A stretch of DNA of 64,000 nt from Trichosphaerium sp. ATCC 40318 (GCA_038496445.1 JALMLS010000423.1:124001-188000); one strand, 5' to 3'. Positions 1 through 11,896 are shown, numbered from the stretch's first letter. The notes: generated from the sequence alone by a model not told the origin. Program-made: numbers and translations.

Positions 1-48
1 TGGATACGAAACAGGGATTTCAACCCTGAAACAAGCAAAATCTATTAA

Positions 49-291
49 AACACCTCAGCACTTAAGAAAACAAAGATCAAAATAGACGTCAATGTTTCTG
101 ATAGTATTGTTACAGAATTTGCTGGTATTCATACAATTGACCTTACTGGAATTACCAGGATAACAGACAAAAGTACCAAATTACTTTCCGGCATTCATAC
201 TATTAATCTTACATACTATGGCGTCTCAGATATCTATCTTCCAGTATGTAAAGACTTTCTTGTAATTGTTGGGTCGGTGAGCCGTCCGTAA
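49..291 (+). pseudogene. LRR gene fragment (F-box/LRR family)
   Basis: The plus strand is open from the stop at 46-48 to TAA at 289-291. It encodes two leucine-rich repeats of the same family as the larger genes here (FAGIHTIDLTG, then ITDKSTKLLSGIHTINLTYYG), followed by an unrelated tail. There is no start codon and no F-box, so this is the 3' remnant of a gene or a broken copy; the 5' part may lie left of the window. Its 3' end overlaps the 3' end of the opposing F-box/LRR gene, which suggests an inverted duplication. It could also be the last exon of a spliced gene. Confidence 0.6.
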
Positions 292-1921
292 TATCAATTG
301 AATGTACTCCAGAGAGTGCTTTTAACCCTTCATCTGTTATACTGCAACCTGCAAGATTAATCGAATGTACTCCAGCAAGTGCTTTTAACCCTTCATCTGT
401 GATACTGCGACACCTTCTAAGATTAATTGTATGTACTCCAGCAAGTGCTTTTAACCCTTCATCTGTTATACTGCAACCCGCAAGATTAATTGAATGTACT
501 CCAGCAAGTGCTTTTAACCCTTCATCTGTTATATGGCAATCTGCAAGATTAATTGTATGTACTCCAGAGAGTGCTTTTAACCCTTCATCTGTGATACTGC
601 GACACCTTCTAAGATTAATTGTATGTACTCCAGCAAGTGCTTTTAACCCTTCATCTGTTATATGGCAATCTGCAATATTAATTGTATGTACTCCAGCAAG
701 TGCTTTTAACCCTTCATCTGTTATACTGCAACCTGCAATATTAATTGTATGTACTCCAGCAAGTGCTTTTAACCCTTCATCTGTTATACTGCAATCTGCA
801 AGATTAATTGTATGTACTCCAGCAAGTGCTTTTAACCCTTCATCTGTTATACTGCAACCTGCAATATTAATTGTATGTACTCCAGCAAGTGCCTTGATAC
901 CTTCATCTGTTATTAGCCAACACCATGTAATATCAATTGAATGTACTCCAGAGAGTGCTTTTAACCCTTCATCTGTTATACTGCGACACCTTCTAAGATT
1001 AATTGTATGTACTCCAGCAAGTGCTTTTAACCCTTCATCTGTTATACTGCAACCTGCAATATTAATTGTATGTACTCCAGAGAGTGCTTTTAACCCTTCA
1101 TCTGTTATACTGCAATCTGCAATATTAATTGTATGTACTCCAGAGAGTGCTTTTAACCCTTCATCTGTTATTAGGCAACACCATGTAATATTAATTGAAT
1201 GTACTCCAGAGAGTGCTTTTAACCCTTCATCTGTTATACGGCAATCTGCAATATTAATTGTATGTACTCCAGCAAGTGCCTTGATACCTTCATCTGTTAT
1301 ACTGTGACATTTACTAATAGTAATTGTGTGTATGCCAGTAAATGACTTGAGGCCTTCATTTGTTATATTGGTTTCAATGAGCTCAATTTCAGTCACTCCA
1401 GTAAATGCTCTGGCAACCACATCAGAAATGGAGGTTCCAAAAAGTTTGATTCTTGAGTGTCGGAGAGTACTTGAATATTGTATAGCCACTAGAGCTTGAG
1501 AGGGTCTTGAAATACAAACACTATCATATCCGATAATGTCGTGAATGATAGAAGCAAGGCGATGACATGTCTGGCATGCTGCAATCCTTGCTTTCGTCGT
1601 TTTGAGCAAAATATATGCTAAAATCTCAGTCGGGAGGTCTAAAAGGTCACTTGTTTGGCAAGGCATAATCCTTGGTTTCGTCGTTTTAAGCAAAATATAT
1701 GCTAAAATCTCAGTCGGGAGGTCTAAAAGGTCACTTGTTTGGCAAGGCATAATCCTTGGTTTCATCGTTTTAAGCAAATTATATGCTAAAACCTCAGTCA
1801 GGAGGTCTAGGCCACGTGTTTGCCAAGGCGTAATCCTTGCTATCGTTTTTTGACAAATATGCGCTAAAATATCTATCAGGAGTCCTAAAAAGCTTTTCTT
1901 AACACTACAGTGAGTTAGCAT
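209..1921 (-). CDS. F-box/LRR protein with repeated F-box motif and near-identical LRRs
   Basis: Intronless reading frame of about 570 codons, taken from ATG at 1919-1921 because two codons upstream there is only TTG. The N-terminus holds a tandemly repeated F-box-like unit of about 31 residues (LDLPTEILAYILL...ARIAACQTC), at least three copies, two almost identical in DNA. After a linker come about 17 LRRs of 21-22 residues of the form ITDEGLKALAGVHTINL; DNA identity between repeats is so high that the antisense strand is open too. The family role is presumably a substrate adaptor for an SCF ubiquitin ligase, the F-box binding Skp1 and the LRRs the target; that is inferred. Homologues lie at 14356 and 39297, sharing an I-G-Y motif just after the F-box. 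The lack of introns contrasts with the neighbours. Confidence 0.85.
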   Translation of the reverse strand: MLTHCSVKKSFLGLLIDILAHICQKTIARITPWQTRGLDLLTEVLAYNLLKTMKPRIMPCQTSDLLDLPTEILAYILLKTTKPRIMPCQTSDLLDLPTEILAYILLKTTKARIAACQTCHRLASIIHDIIGYDSVCISRPSQALVAIQYSSTLRHSRIKLFGTSISDVVARAFTGVTEIELIETNITNEGLKSFTGIHTITISKCHSITDEGIKALAGVHTINIADCRITDEGLKALSGVHSINITWCCLITDEGLKALSGVHTINIADCSITDEGLKALSGVHTINIAGCSITDEGLKALAGVHTINLRRCRSITDEGLKALSGVHSIDITWCWLITDEGIKALAGVHTINIAGCSITDEGLKALAGVHTINLADCSITDEGLKALAGVHTINIAGCSITDEGLKALAGVHTINIADCHITDEGLKALAGVHTINLRRCRSITDEGLKALSGVHTINLADCHITDEGLKALAGVHSINLAGCSITDEGLKALAGVHTINLRRCRSITDEGLKALAGVHSINLAGCSITDEGLKALSGVHSIDITDGSPTQQLQESLYILEDRYLRRHSM

Positions 1922-2199
1922 GCGCAAATAGACCTATTTTAAACATACGTTTGCTTTTTTGTGGTTAACCAGGATGGCACCTTCCTTTTTAACATCACGT
2001 GAGGCTTTAAGGGTAGTTTTGTTACTAAATAGTTGCGCTAGATAGTCCCGAAGTTTGACTTGACTAGACAAGACTGAGAAAACAAAGCGCGGCGTTGAAA
2101 AAAACTTACCTAACTTTTCGGTCAAATTCGGAATTTGACAGCACAATGCAATTCAAATAACCTAAAAACACTGAATACGAAGTACTGACGTACAGTACC

Positions 2200-3142
2200 A
2201 TGTCCTGGGTTGTTCCTCTTGAAACCAAAGGAGGAAACACATGGTGGGAAACAACAAGCTCTGATGCGTTATTTATAAAGCAAAAATGGCGTCACGCGTA
2301 CAGAGGATACTATGAGAGTGCGTTTGTATTAACTTTTGTACTACAGTACTCAACTATCGCTAATATATTCTAGCATCCGTTACACTCGCGTGGGGGGTAT
2401 TTTTTAGGCCATCTAAGAGCCATCGCATTATTATTAACAGAAAACCGTATTATCAAGTGGCAATTGCCCAATCTTTGCCTGATATTAACCGTATGTGGGC
2501 TTGGATATCATTGAACATAACGCAGAGGTAATCAATTAGATTTGTGATCTGCAAATCGCTTTTGCCCTGTTTTCGCTTGGATAACGTTGATATTTCTACT
2601 AGGCTATCAAAAGATCTAGACTCAGTTGACAGTAATTTCTTACATTTTATCTTCTTAAAATTAGCAAGAACAAGGCACGCGTTGCAAAGTGACTCGAGTG
2701 TCAAAACATGCCATTTACACTCAATACAAAAATACAATGTTAGTTGATCTAATAGCAACGCCTGTTGGAAGTTCTTTATAACATCTGAGCTTGAATAGTT
2801 TACTGTGTCGCATAACTAAATATTTTTGTTTTACCTGCCCACGTGCTCTGTAGAAAAAATCTGGTGCTAACTTTTAGAAATAGGACGCCCAATGATATCT
2901 CACCTCTTCCAGATCGTTTTTTCCCATCTATTATTACGACTGTTGAAAACAGAAAGCAACAACACAAACTTCATGTAGAACGTAAAATACCAGTATGTGT
3001 TATATGCTATACCGACGAGAGTCATTGTGCGTTGAAACCTTGTAATCACGTTGCAGTGTGTAAAGATTGTTCATCATTTGTCAAAACTTGTCCTATATGT
3101 AGAACAAAAGTTCAAGCTGTAGAGCGTGTGTTTGTAGCATAG
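2200..3142 (+). CDS. RING-finger protein with helical N-terminal region (spliced)
   Basis: The last exon (from about 2850) ends in a C3HC4 RING finger: CVICYTDESHCALKPCNH followed by C..C and CPICRTKV, and closes with a short VFVA tail, as in IAP/neuralized-type E3 ligases. That supports a ubiquitin-protein ligase role. Upstream I place exons beginning at ATG 2200 (MSWVVPLETKGG...), about 2418-2531 (KPYYQVAIAQSLPDINRMW) and about 2609-2740 (LARTRHALQ). They join in frame through GT..AG introns and look helical, possibly TPR-like, but I do not recognise the domain. Poly(A)-type AATAAA motifs follow the stop at about 3156-3165. The RING part is certain; the 5' gene model is tentative, and the upstream exons could belong to a separate gene. 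Confidence 0.6.
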
Positions 3143-3955
3143 AAACATGATTGTAAATAAATAAATAGTAGAAGACACACTGGATGAAAATCTAGTTCTG
3201 GTTTTTTGTCAGATTAGATTCTAAGTTACCTTCCCACTTTTCTTACATTTTTTCTACGAGTTTGTCTGATCTATCAACAAACGCTTAACCTTCAGTGCCA
3301 TGCTCATTCGTGCTATCACTTCTGTAAGAGCCTCCTATGGGAAAGCCAAATAACAAAAAGCCGAAGAAAAGAGGTAAAGCTTGTATAGTTTCCGAATACA
3401 TAGTCACTGTCAAATCTACATGCCATTCATAAAAGCGTGTACGTTCCATTTTTTTCTAGTTTCTAACAAAAAATAGTGTTCGTAGTTGTTTAAAACATAC
3501 TTAATTAGGATGTATGAGTAGCTGGTAAACTCATTATTGTATTAAAACGACAGCTTTATAATTATTAAGATACAGAAATTTGAACTTTTTTAATTACTTT
3601 TAAGTTTGTTCGCTACCGCAAACGCACCCATTTAATAACCCATAAGCTACGCTTAGTATATATTCTTTGTTCAATTGATTCATGCACTACAATAGAAAAC
3701 CGTGCCTGATCGCTTTGGCGTGGCATCTTTTTTTTTCTACCACTTGCTGTGTTGTGTTAGCTTGTGTACTCCATAAACAGTGATTTTGCGGCTATTGTTG
3801 ACACACAACAAACGGAGCACAACACAGAACGCAGGTCCGATCTAAAAAATACGAATTCTTTGGTGAAATCTCGGGCCAAGTTATGCAATCTCGGATTGAA
3901 TGAAAATGTGCATTACAGGTTAAGATTGTATCATCACATCAAAACTCCAATAACA
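3143..3955. other. intergenic stretch without a recognised gene
   Basis: No convincing gene. An ATG at 3337 opens a short Lys-rich segment (MGKPNNKKPKKR) followed by GTAAAG, which could be an isolated first exon, but I cannot connect it to anything downstream. Confidence 0.4.
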
Positions 3956-5168
3956 ATGTATCTACGCCCACTTCTCCTTTGTTTCTTGCTTTCATCTCTT
4001 GTATTATTATCAAGAGCTCAAACTACAGCTGTTGTAGCCTATTACCTAAATAGCGGTACCAATACTGTTCAACAATTTGATCTGGAGTCTGGAGCACTTG
4101 TTGGCTCTCGTAAGTTGCCACTTCTTCTGCTTATGTATTAACAACGTAATATAGCGTGTGTTTCCACGGATGACTTCCTTACTTCTGTGAGTGCGTAATA
4201 GCCAAGTGTTTTCTATTTACAAACATCTTTTTTTTTTTTATCTCTCACGTGATCAACCAGGGGATTGTTTTAAATAGTTTGTAGTTTTCAGTCTTTTTTT
4301 AGCTGTACATTCCTTTTGTTACCCCTCCAACCACACGAGGTTTTTCTACAATATATTAACTCATTAGCATATCTGCAAAATGGCAATATTGCTGTAGCTT
4401 ATCAGATTTTACCTGATGATTTTGGTGCTGTACAAACTTTGAAACCAGGAAGCTGCACCCCCGTACGTTAAAGACAAAGAATCTACTATTATTAGTAACG
4501 CAATATTGAAGATAGACGAATGCCGTGAAATGGGCATGAATGGCCCAAACACAAACATGAATATCGATCCTATAACGGGTACCATGTATGGTACCATAGA
4601 CGACAGTGTTTCCGTCAATTCTTTCACATCAATGTGTGAAGGTACTCCTATATGTTCACGTGTTGTAACAGGACCCCCAACTGTGGCTCCAAGTGCGGTT
4701 ATTAAAAAAACGTGTTTATTTTTGTTTACCTGTTATCTTCTAGCTGTTGTAATTGGTCCACTATCATACATGGGATATGGCGGTATGATTGTGCGTTCTA
4801 GGTTAGCAGAAAATCCACCCGACGAGTGTCCAACTTTTGGATCAGGAATCGCAACCTCATGTACCAACATTAAAGGTACAGAACCCTTTTTTTGAGATAA
4901 CTCTATAACATTGTTTTACTAGGAATGGCTGTATATGATAGCACACACATCCTTGTTGTTTGTGGATCAGAAGAAATGGGAGCGTCATATATGTACAATA
5001 CAAATTCTGGAGCTTTGACAGCAAGTGGATTTGCTCAGATACCAACTCCAGATGATATGGTTGGCTTGTCTATCACACCATGCAAACCGTACCTTTTTAA
5101 TACTTGTGTTTTCTTTTCATCGCATTCTTACTTTTTTCTAGAAGTCAAGTTGATAGTGCAATGCGTAT
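3956..5168 (+). CDS. secreted protein, possible beta-propeller fold (spliced)
   Basis: Exon 1 (3956-4109) starts with a clear signal peptide (MYLRPLLLCFLLSSLVLLS, cut near RAQ) followed by VVAYYLNSGTNTVQQFDLES. This resembles the start of a propeller blade, and exon 1 ends at GTAAG. Further in-frame exons lie at about 4366-4468, 4498-4695 (IDPITGTMYGTIDD), 4741-4874 and 4923-5090 (DSTHILVVCGSEEMGA), separated by short GT..AG introns. The repeated 'value, label, value' texture with Gly and Asp fits a WD40/PQQ-like extracellular propeller, but no family signature is visible. The 3' end is uncertain: the final exon could stop at about 5168 or continue. A truncated copy of exon 1 lies downstream at 5440-5590. 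Confidence 0.55.
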
Positions 5169-5439
5169 AGCTTTACTTTCAGGTTCAAGTGGTTATGGCA
5201 AATAACATAGTACCTACAGTCCAGGATTAAATAAAAACTTGAGTGGTTCTTTTTTTCAAAACGTACCTCATTATTTGGCGCAATCCCTTTGGATCGCCTT
5301 TGTCTATACATACAATTGGGGAGATGTCTTTCCAGTATAAAATTTATTAGTGGCGGGGACTTTAGCACAGCTGTAAAGCTGCACACCCTAGTGTGATAGT
5401 TTGATGCAAATGTGCACTATGTGCCAAACAAATTTCAGG

Positions 5440-5590
5440 TCAAAAATCCATCTCCGGCTACTTCTCCTTGTTGCTTTCTTATATTGTATTATCAAGAAGC
5501 TCAAACTGGAAGCCTTACATCTGTAGGCTACAACGATAGAACGTTTCATCGTTTTGCGTTAGAGTCTGGTACAGTTCTATTCGTTCAAAT
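5440..5590 (+). pseudogene. broken duplicate of the preceding secreted-protein exon 1
   Basis: This stretch matches the signal-peptide exon at 3956-4109 both in DNA (CTTCTCCTT.GTT.CTTTC, then ATTATCAAGA.GCTCAAACT) and in protein (AQT...FALESG versus AQT...FDLESG). It lacks an aligned ATG and is followed by a donor-like GTACAG and then unrelated sequence. It is best read as a decayed partial tandem duplication. Confidence 0.55.
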
Positions 5591-5705
5591 CCCACTTTTT
5601 TTTTTCCCCCAACCCCACAGAATGAGCTTACGTTGCATTTCGCTTATAAAATGAGCAGTTTCAACACGTGGGAAACAGTAGAGAATTTGAACGAATAGAA
5701 CTGTA
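5570..5705. repeat. 21-bp perfect inverted repeat, possible small foldback element
   Basis: The 21 bases at 5570-5590 (TACAGTTCTATTCGTTCAAAT is the top arm, less one base when quoted short) are the exact reverse complement of 5685-5705, with about 94 bp between. A 16-bp piece of the same arm (ATTTGAACGAATAGAA) recurs at 32710-32725 in an intron of an unrelated gene, so the sequence is dispersed. No transposase is present. Confidence 0.55.
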
Positions 5706-5889
5706 TCTAAATTGGCGGGTGTACGTTCGTTCTTTTATAATTTCTTATCTTGTCATAGAATAATTAAACATGTTAAATTATACTTTCCCTTTGTGAGTAA
5801 CTTTGAAAATGGTTTTGTAAAGTTATGTTTATTTAAATAAAGTTGTTTAGAAATATCTCTTTTTTTTTATTTTGCAGGTTTAAGCGTCC

Positions 5890-8800
5890 TTAACTAAAAT
5901 TGCCACTACCAGCTTGATAACGTAAGCTTTGAAGTTTTTCATTGAAACTTTGTTCCATCCTTTCCATACGTAGTAGAATTTGAGCGTTCTGTCTTTCAAG
6001 TATTGTAGTCTTGAGTTGAAGAGCATCAACCTTTTCTTGAAGTCTATAAAAAAAATCAAAATCAAAATTTAGCTGCTTGTGGAACAACATCTGAGCCAAA
6101 ACTCTCAGTAATAGGAATAGTAAAAATATTAAACAGACTGAATACGAAATATCAATAAATAAACCAAAAGTAATCGACGTCTATAGAACAAACTGACACG
6201 TGGTGGATTTTTTTGGATTGTTGAGTTTTTGTTTCTTCAAAAAAAAATGGTAGTGACGTACTTTATTATCTCCTCCTCATGTACTCTGGAAGATTTTACT
6301 GTTTTTGCAATCAACGTGTCTGCAGATGGCAGATTTTCACGTGGCACTTTACCTTTCTTTATGCTGAATGTAGCCTAAAACAAAACAAAAAAATAAGTCC
6401 GTTTACATCACAACGTCAATACTTCAGTCTGTACTTTGCTTCAAAAAAAATGGTTGAAGGTTGAAGCTTACAAGCTCAGAGTGATATTATAATGAGTTCT
6501 CCAAGTTCTTTTTTTAAGAGCGAATGGAGGAACACAAAAAAAGGAGTATAGCACGTACTTTGCCTTTGATGCTTTTGGTTGATGACCCAATTATTGCCAC
6601 ACCACGTGCAAGACCACCACGTGGTGATTTCTTATTATTGATATCACTTTGATTATCATTCTCAGTCTTCTGTGGTATGTAAATAGTACCAGCATCAACA
6701 TCATCAATGGAAGTGCAGAAATGTTTCAATTTTGATGTCAAGTTAGTTAATTTATCTAACTTCGAGATAGAAGCAGGTGGTGTTGAAGGACCTTTGATGT
6801 ACTTGCCTAAAAGGTCGAATAGGTTAGACTAACCCAAAACTATATTATGTTTAAACAACTTACGTAATTGACGGACTTCTATAACTGTTTTGGAGCATGC
6901 TTGTTCACCTTCTTTGTCGATAGCAAATCCGCAAAAAATAAACGCTTGTTGTTCAGTGCTATTAAAAAAATGAGCTTAAGCGTCACTTCTTCATTTTGCC
7001 GTTTCGTACCATATTACAGCAGCGCTATTTCTCGCTGGCAAAGGAATAGGAACATCAACAAGAGTCCATGCAGAAAGTTCTAAGAAGTAGAAAAAATAAG
7101 AAAAAAGAAGGAAAAGTACACGAATTATCTTTGGTTATTGTTGAGTACCTGTATTAAACAATATGATATCATTGTAACTGTAAATAAGAAATGGGTGTTA
7201 ATAATCTAAGATACACAACAAGAAGTTCACATACGTTCTTCCTTCGCCATGACCTCCATAAAGAAGAATATGTTTACCAAAACGAGAAATTGCCATTGAA
7301 TGACGCATTCGAGGTACATGACCACTAGGTACGACATTATACCAATACTCCTCCTCTGAAACAAATATGTTAATACTACGTAGAAATCAATGATAGCGTA
7401 GGTACGCACTGAGGTCATAATAATGGCCATCATTAGAACAAGTGTTTCTCTCTGAAGCTCCGCCAAATAGAAACAGCTTCTTTCCGTTGTCAGTAGCCAT
7501 TAATAGCGCTGAGTATCTAGGTAGTGGGAAGCTACCATTACTTGATAGTTCCTTCCAAATATGTGTTTCTGTACAAGAGACCAGCGTCAGAAATCAAGAA
7601 GTTGGGAGGATGTAAAACACTTACCTGTATCAAAGCAATAAAGATTTCCATAATTTTCTTGTTTTTGCGGATTCTTCCTAGAGTAACCGCCAAAGATATA
7701 CATACATTTACCAGATTTACAAGCTGAATGAAAAGCGCGACCATGAGGCATATCTCCTGTACCAGTGACACGTGTAACAACAAAGGAATCTAAAAGACAA
7801 TCAACAAAAATCTTGTGTTAAAAAAGAAAACAAAAGTCAATGCAAGGTCAATTATTTTGCACGTGCTTGTGTTTAGCATGTATAAAACATCTGAGAATGA
7901 CTCATCTTTTCTTTTACCACCAAATATATAGAGAGTATCACCTATATGAACAGAAGAATGTCCAGAAAGTGCAGGCATTGCAACATCTCCTCTAATTTTT
8001 TTACGACGCCATTTGTTTGTATCTAGTCGAAAAAGTAAGTGATTGTTGACACTTTCTCTTATGTCACATACCAAGATAAAACAGGTATAAATCAGAGAAG
8101 TAAGAGTCTCCATCGAACCCTCCAAATAGAATTACTTTACGACCTACAAGATTACACGTGTGATGTGCTCTGGACACAGAAGTTAAAATACGATTCATGT
8201 GTAAGCTGAAACTGGTACTCACCTCGGCCTAGGACCTTTTGAAGTTACATGCTCGATCCAATATTTACGTAACATCTTACTCTTAAGATCAAGTATAAGC
8301 GTAAGGAAATGATCCCGTTGTCCTCTACAAAGACTTTAATTTTGAAGTAAAAAAAAAATCGTATAGGGATAACAAAAAACTCGCTTACTCTTCTGCGAAA
8401 CCAAAGACAAAAGATTCTCCAGTCATATAACTAAGTTTAGCAAAAGCTTTAGACTTGGATTCACCTATTTAATAAAAGAATAAGTACAAGAGAAAGCCGA
8501 AAATGAGTTGAAAAATCCTTCATACTTCCGGAACATTTCTCGACTTTACTGTGCTTTATAAGGAACAATGCTTGAAATCCTAGGGATTGTTTTCTTCTCA
8601 TAGTCTTATTTGCAGTAAAAAGAAGTAAATCAGACCAGATAAACACGTGAAAAGAAGACCCTGATTGACCTTTAATACATCTTATCTCCATCTCATCCAA
8701 TAACTGTCTACCATTCTTTACTAACTCAACCTTGTTCACAAGTCAGAATATATAGATGTTTGAAGTAAAGACATGATAAAGACAAAAGGCTGCTATCATG

Positions 8801-11582
8801 AGAAAGTGTACGTACAGTGCCAGGGTATCCAGTTAGTGTCTTAGCAACTTTAAGACCAAGTTTTGCTGTATCTGAAAGTTGCTTGGAGCTGTCAAGTTGT
8901 GTTGATACTTCTTCCATTTTAGAACACGCATTTTGCAAGTTTTCATAATCAGGATGGTCTGGTGATGTACGTTTAAGTAAATCTTTGATAAGAAGAACAA
9001 GTCGAAGAGGTCTTTGGATAGGCATGATAAGAAAAGAAGCATAATCTAAGCCTTTTGGGTCACTTTTGGTCGCCATCAACTACAACGCCAAGTTAGGTTT
9101 TTACAACGCGCTATTAACAAAAAACAAAACAAGCTATGTAAAGCTGCCACAAAAGATCCATAAAATGACTAAAGGGTGCCGTCACAGCCTTAAATTTCGA
9201 GTTGAATTCAGAAGTGTACTTTTTCTATTGCTGCGAATTCTTTGTTTTTCCTCTGTAGCCTCTTGTAAAGTAGGTTTGCTTTATCAAAGTTATTCACATA
9301 AGTCTTATACAACTTGAAAAATTGGAACTAAGTGAGAAGTCAGTAAACAAACCCAATCACAGTGATAATGCTGAGAAGCAAAGAAAAAAGCACGTGCATA
9401 TTTTAAGAAAACTTGACCAATTTTCGCCTCTGGTGTCCAGTTTGATACAATAGTCTCAATCTAGAATTATATCTGTTTAATGCAGTAACAAAGTATTGTA
9501 AATCCGTACTTCTGGCATAAAATGATGTTGATGGAATTGAAGAATTGTTTCAATGTTAGCAACTAACAAAGGTTGGCAAAAGTTATTAAATTTTTTAACT
9601 ACGTACACAACAACGCCTGATCCTTTTCGTCAATTATGCCCTTTAACGGTTTAATACCTTCCTAAATCACAGTTATAATCATTGAACGCTAACATATGAT
9701 CTTACTTCAACAAGGTATGTAAGGAACTTGATGTATTGCTAAAGCAAATGTTACTATCTGATTAATAAAAAACCCGTTATTACCTGCTCTGTGCTCAGTA
9801 GTTCTTGTGCTACACGAGCCACCTTTTCTTCTTTTGCGCTATTACTATTCTTACTACCTTCTTCGTCTTGACAAGTATCATATTAAGTCAGTAAAAGAAG
9901 ATGAACAGATCAAAAAAACTAACCATCAGCATCATCCTTTTTCACTTCAAGTGTATCCGCTTTACCCTCTTTCTCCCACCTAATATGCCTTTTTTGATTT
10001 TTCGCACGTGTTGTAGGAGACTTTGAAGACACAGAAGATTTTTTAGGTGCATCAGGCTATCATTGTGGTGAATGTCATGGTAAAACGCCAAAAGAAACTG
10101 TACCGATCCTTTTTTGTCTCTTATTCTCTCACGCGATTTAGATCTTTTAGGACCTTCTTTGTTCGCTCTTGGTTTTCTCGATTTCGGTGATAACGCAGAG
10201 CCTGCTCTTTTTCTTCTTCCATTATTAGTTGATCTTGCAGGTTCTAAGGTAGGAGGTTTATCAACTTCAACACGTGGAGACTCTTTATAGTCATCACTGT
10301 CATCATCATTGCTTTGTGCTAACTCCTTGGCTTCAATATTAGTTTCTCCACCCTCTTCACCTTGATTAAAAGCATTGCCTCCCTTATGTAAACGTTAGTA
10401 CGTCCTGTAAAGTGAAACATGACAACAAGACATTATTACATGACTAGTGTTACGTTGTTTAGGCTGTACCCTGCCGCCTATCTCCCATTTAAATTCTTTT
10501 TTTTTAGGTTCAACGGCTGCAGTTGCTTGTATTTTCTCGTGGAATGCTGTGAATATTTTTAACTTATCACGAACTTTTAGCTTAGACAAATCTACAAAGC
10601 AACATAAGAACCGACAAAAAGTAGAAAATAAAAGAACGAAAAAAATTTATCACGTGATAATTAAAAATGTTTCAAAACAAAAAAACAAAGCTAAGGATAC
10701 CATCGTATATGTGGACAGAAGGCTCGTCTGAGCGTGTTTTTGCAACTGGTTTACGTGTTATTTCCGGTGTGTCCATATCCGCATAATTCAATAAATCTTG
10801 TTCTACGCAGGTACGTGAATAATGCATTCCGATATAAAATGATAGTTGACATAAATTTCTAAACTAAGCATGTAATTGCGCACCCAAGCTACGTCTTCTG
10901 GCTTTACGTATTTCTTTTAGACTTGCTTTGTCCTTCTCCGCTAATTTATACAATAAGCAAACAACCGAAAAACTCGAAAAACATGCAAAAAAGAACGAAC
11001 AAAAAAAACAAATACAAAAAAAACATTTTCGTAATTTTTTTTGCGTTTTTTCGGTAGGTATATCACGTGTTTTAATAAAAACCGAAATAATTGTTAAAAA
11101 TGCCGAAATACTTCTCAAGAAAATTTCTTATCGCAATAAACAATATTTCTTGGAGCCACAGAGGAAGAAATCTGCTCGTTTGGATTTTGAGATAAAAAAA
11201 AAATACCGAAAACTCTTTTTTCTGTGTAGCCTTTAAAAATAGGATGTTAACATTCCATACCTACTACTGGCATCGATTTTGCTTTTGATTTATTATAATG
11301 ATCGTATTCTTCATCGTTAAATTCTTTCTTCTCTTTAGATTGCTCTCCTACGCTTGTAGGTTCATTTAATTCATTATAACTATCCGAATCGCTACTGAAG
11401 GTTTGGTCATGAGATCCATTGCGTTCTGCGGCTAAATCTTCCTCTCTACTCCCCTCAGATGACTCTTCGAAGTCCTCGCCGTATTGAATTGTTAGTTCAT
11501 CGTCAGCAGCACGTGCAGCCTCTGTAAATGCTTAGAAAACGTTACAAGTATGCACGTACCCATGTCTGCCATGTTAAACCGC
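5890..11582 (-). CDS. RhoGEF (DH-PH) with kelch propeller and C-terminal coiled coil
   Basis: Many-exon gene read from ATG 11582 (MADM, then a GTACGT intron) to the stop at 5890. Order: an acidic/Ser-rich N-terminus (about 11250-11530); basic disordered segments rich in Lys, Arg and Ser-Pro (about 9930-10400); a Dbl-homology domain (ELLSTEQ at about 9785, then YIKFLTYLVE, YVNNFDKANLLYKRL and LDYASFLIMPIQRPLRLVLL near 9000-9060); a PH domain (about 8470-8740, FHVFIWSDLLLFT); and kelch repeats (about 7230-8290, e.g. SGHSSVHIGDTLYIFGG and GRAFHSACKSGKCMYIFGG). It ends in a short coiled coil (LQEKVDALQLKTTILERQN). The role is guanine-nucleotide exchange on a Rho/Rac GTPase, targeted by the propeller. 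Two introns use GC donors (9397, 7866). It is divergent from GOT1 with 314 bp between the starts. Confidence 0.85.
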
Positions 11583-11896
11583 GTATAGTACTAAAAGTAC
11601 CGCGGAAGGAATGTGAACGCATCCATTTGTTCCCTTTGCGGACTAAGCACTGTGGAGTCGCTCACACTTGCAACAGCGCATTGTTTACGAGTATCAATGA
11701 GCTATAGCAGTGTTGCATAAACATAAGCAATTAATAGGGCACGTATAGCGATTCTGTGACTTGCAAACGCAGAACAACAGTGTATAGAATAGCTATAGAC
11801 TGTTTGTACACAAATACTACAAAATATATACGAGCTACGTCTCCGTCGGTCCACGTGGTTGAATAACAGAAAATCCCACAACCGCCTTTTGTTAGC
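11583..11896. promoter_or_regulatory. divergent intergenic region between RhoGEF-kelch and GOT1 genes
   Basis: These 314 bp separate two outward-facing start codons and must hold both promoters. A CACGTG palindrome lies near 11851. No TATA box can be assigned with confidence. Confidence 0.4.

Noticed and set aside
399-1307. 302-codon open frame on the plus strand inside the F-box/LRR gene
   Set aside because: It is the antisense of the homogenised LRR repeats; its 'repeats' (TPASAFNPSSVI) simply mirror the LRR codons. There is no independent start context or family match.
1602-1853. Repeat of about 93 bp taken as a possible CRISPR-like or minisatellite array
   Set aside because: Only two to three units, in frame, coding for the repeated F-box motif; no spacers.
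2453-2758. 101-codon minus-strand frame opposite the RING gene
   Set aside because: The plus strand gives in-frame exons with splice borders leading into the RING exon; the minus frame has no recognisable domain.
10928-11236. Lys-rich open frame on the plus strand
   Set aside because: It lies across an intron and a short exon of the minus-strand RhoGEF gene and is composed of A-runs.
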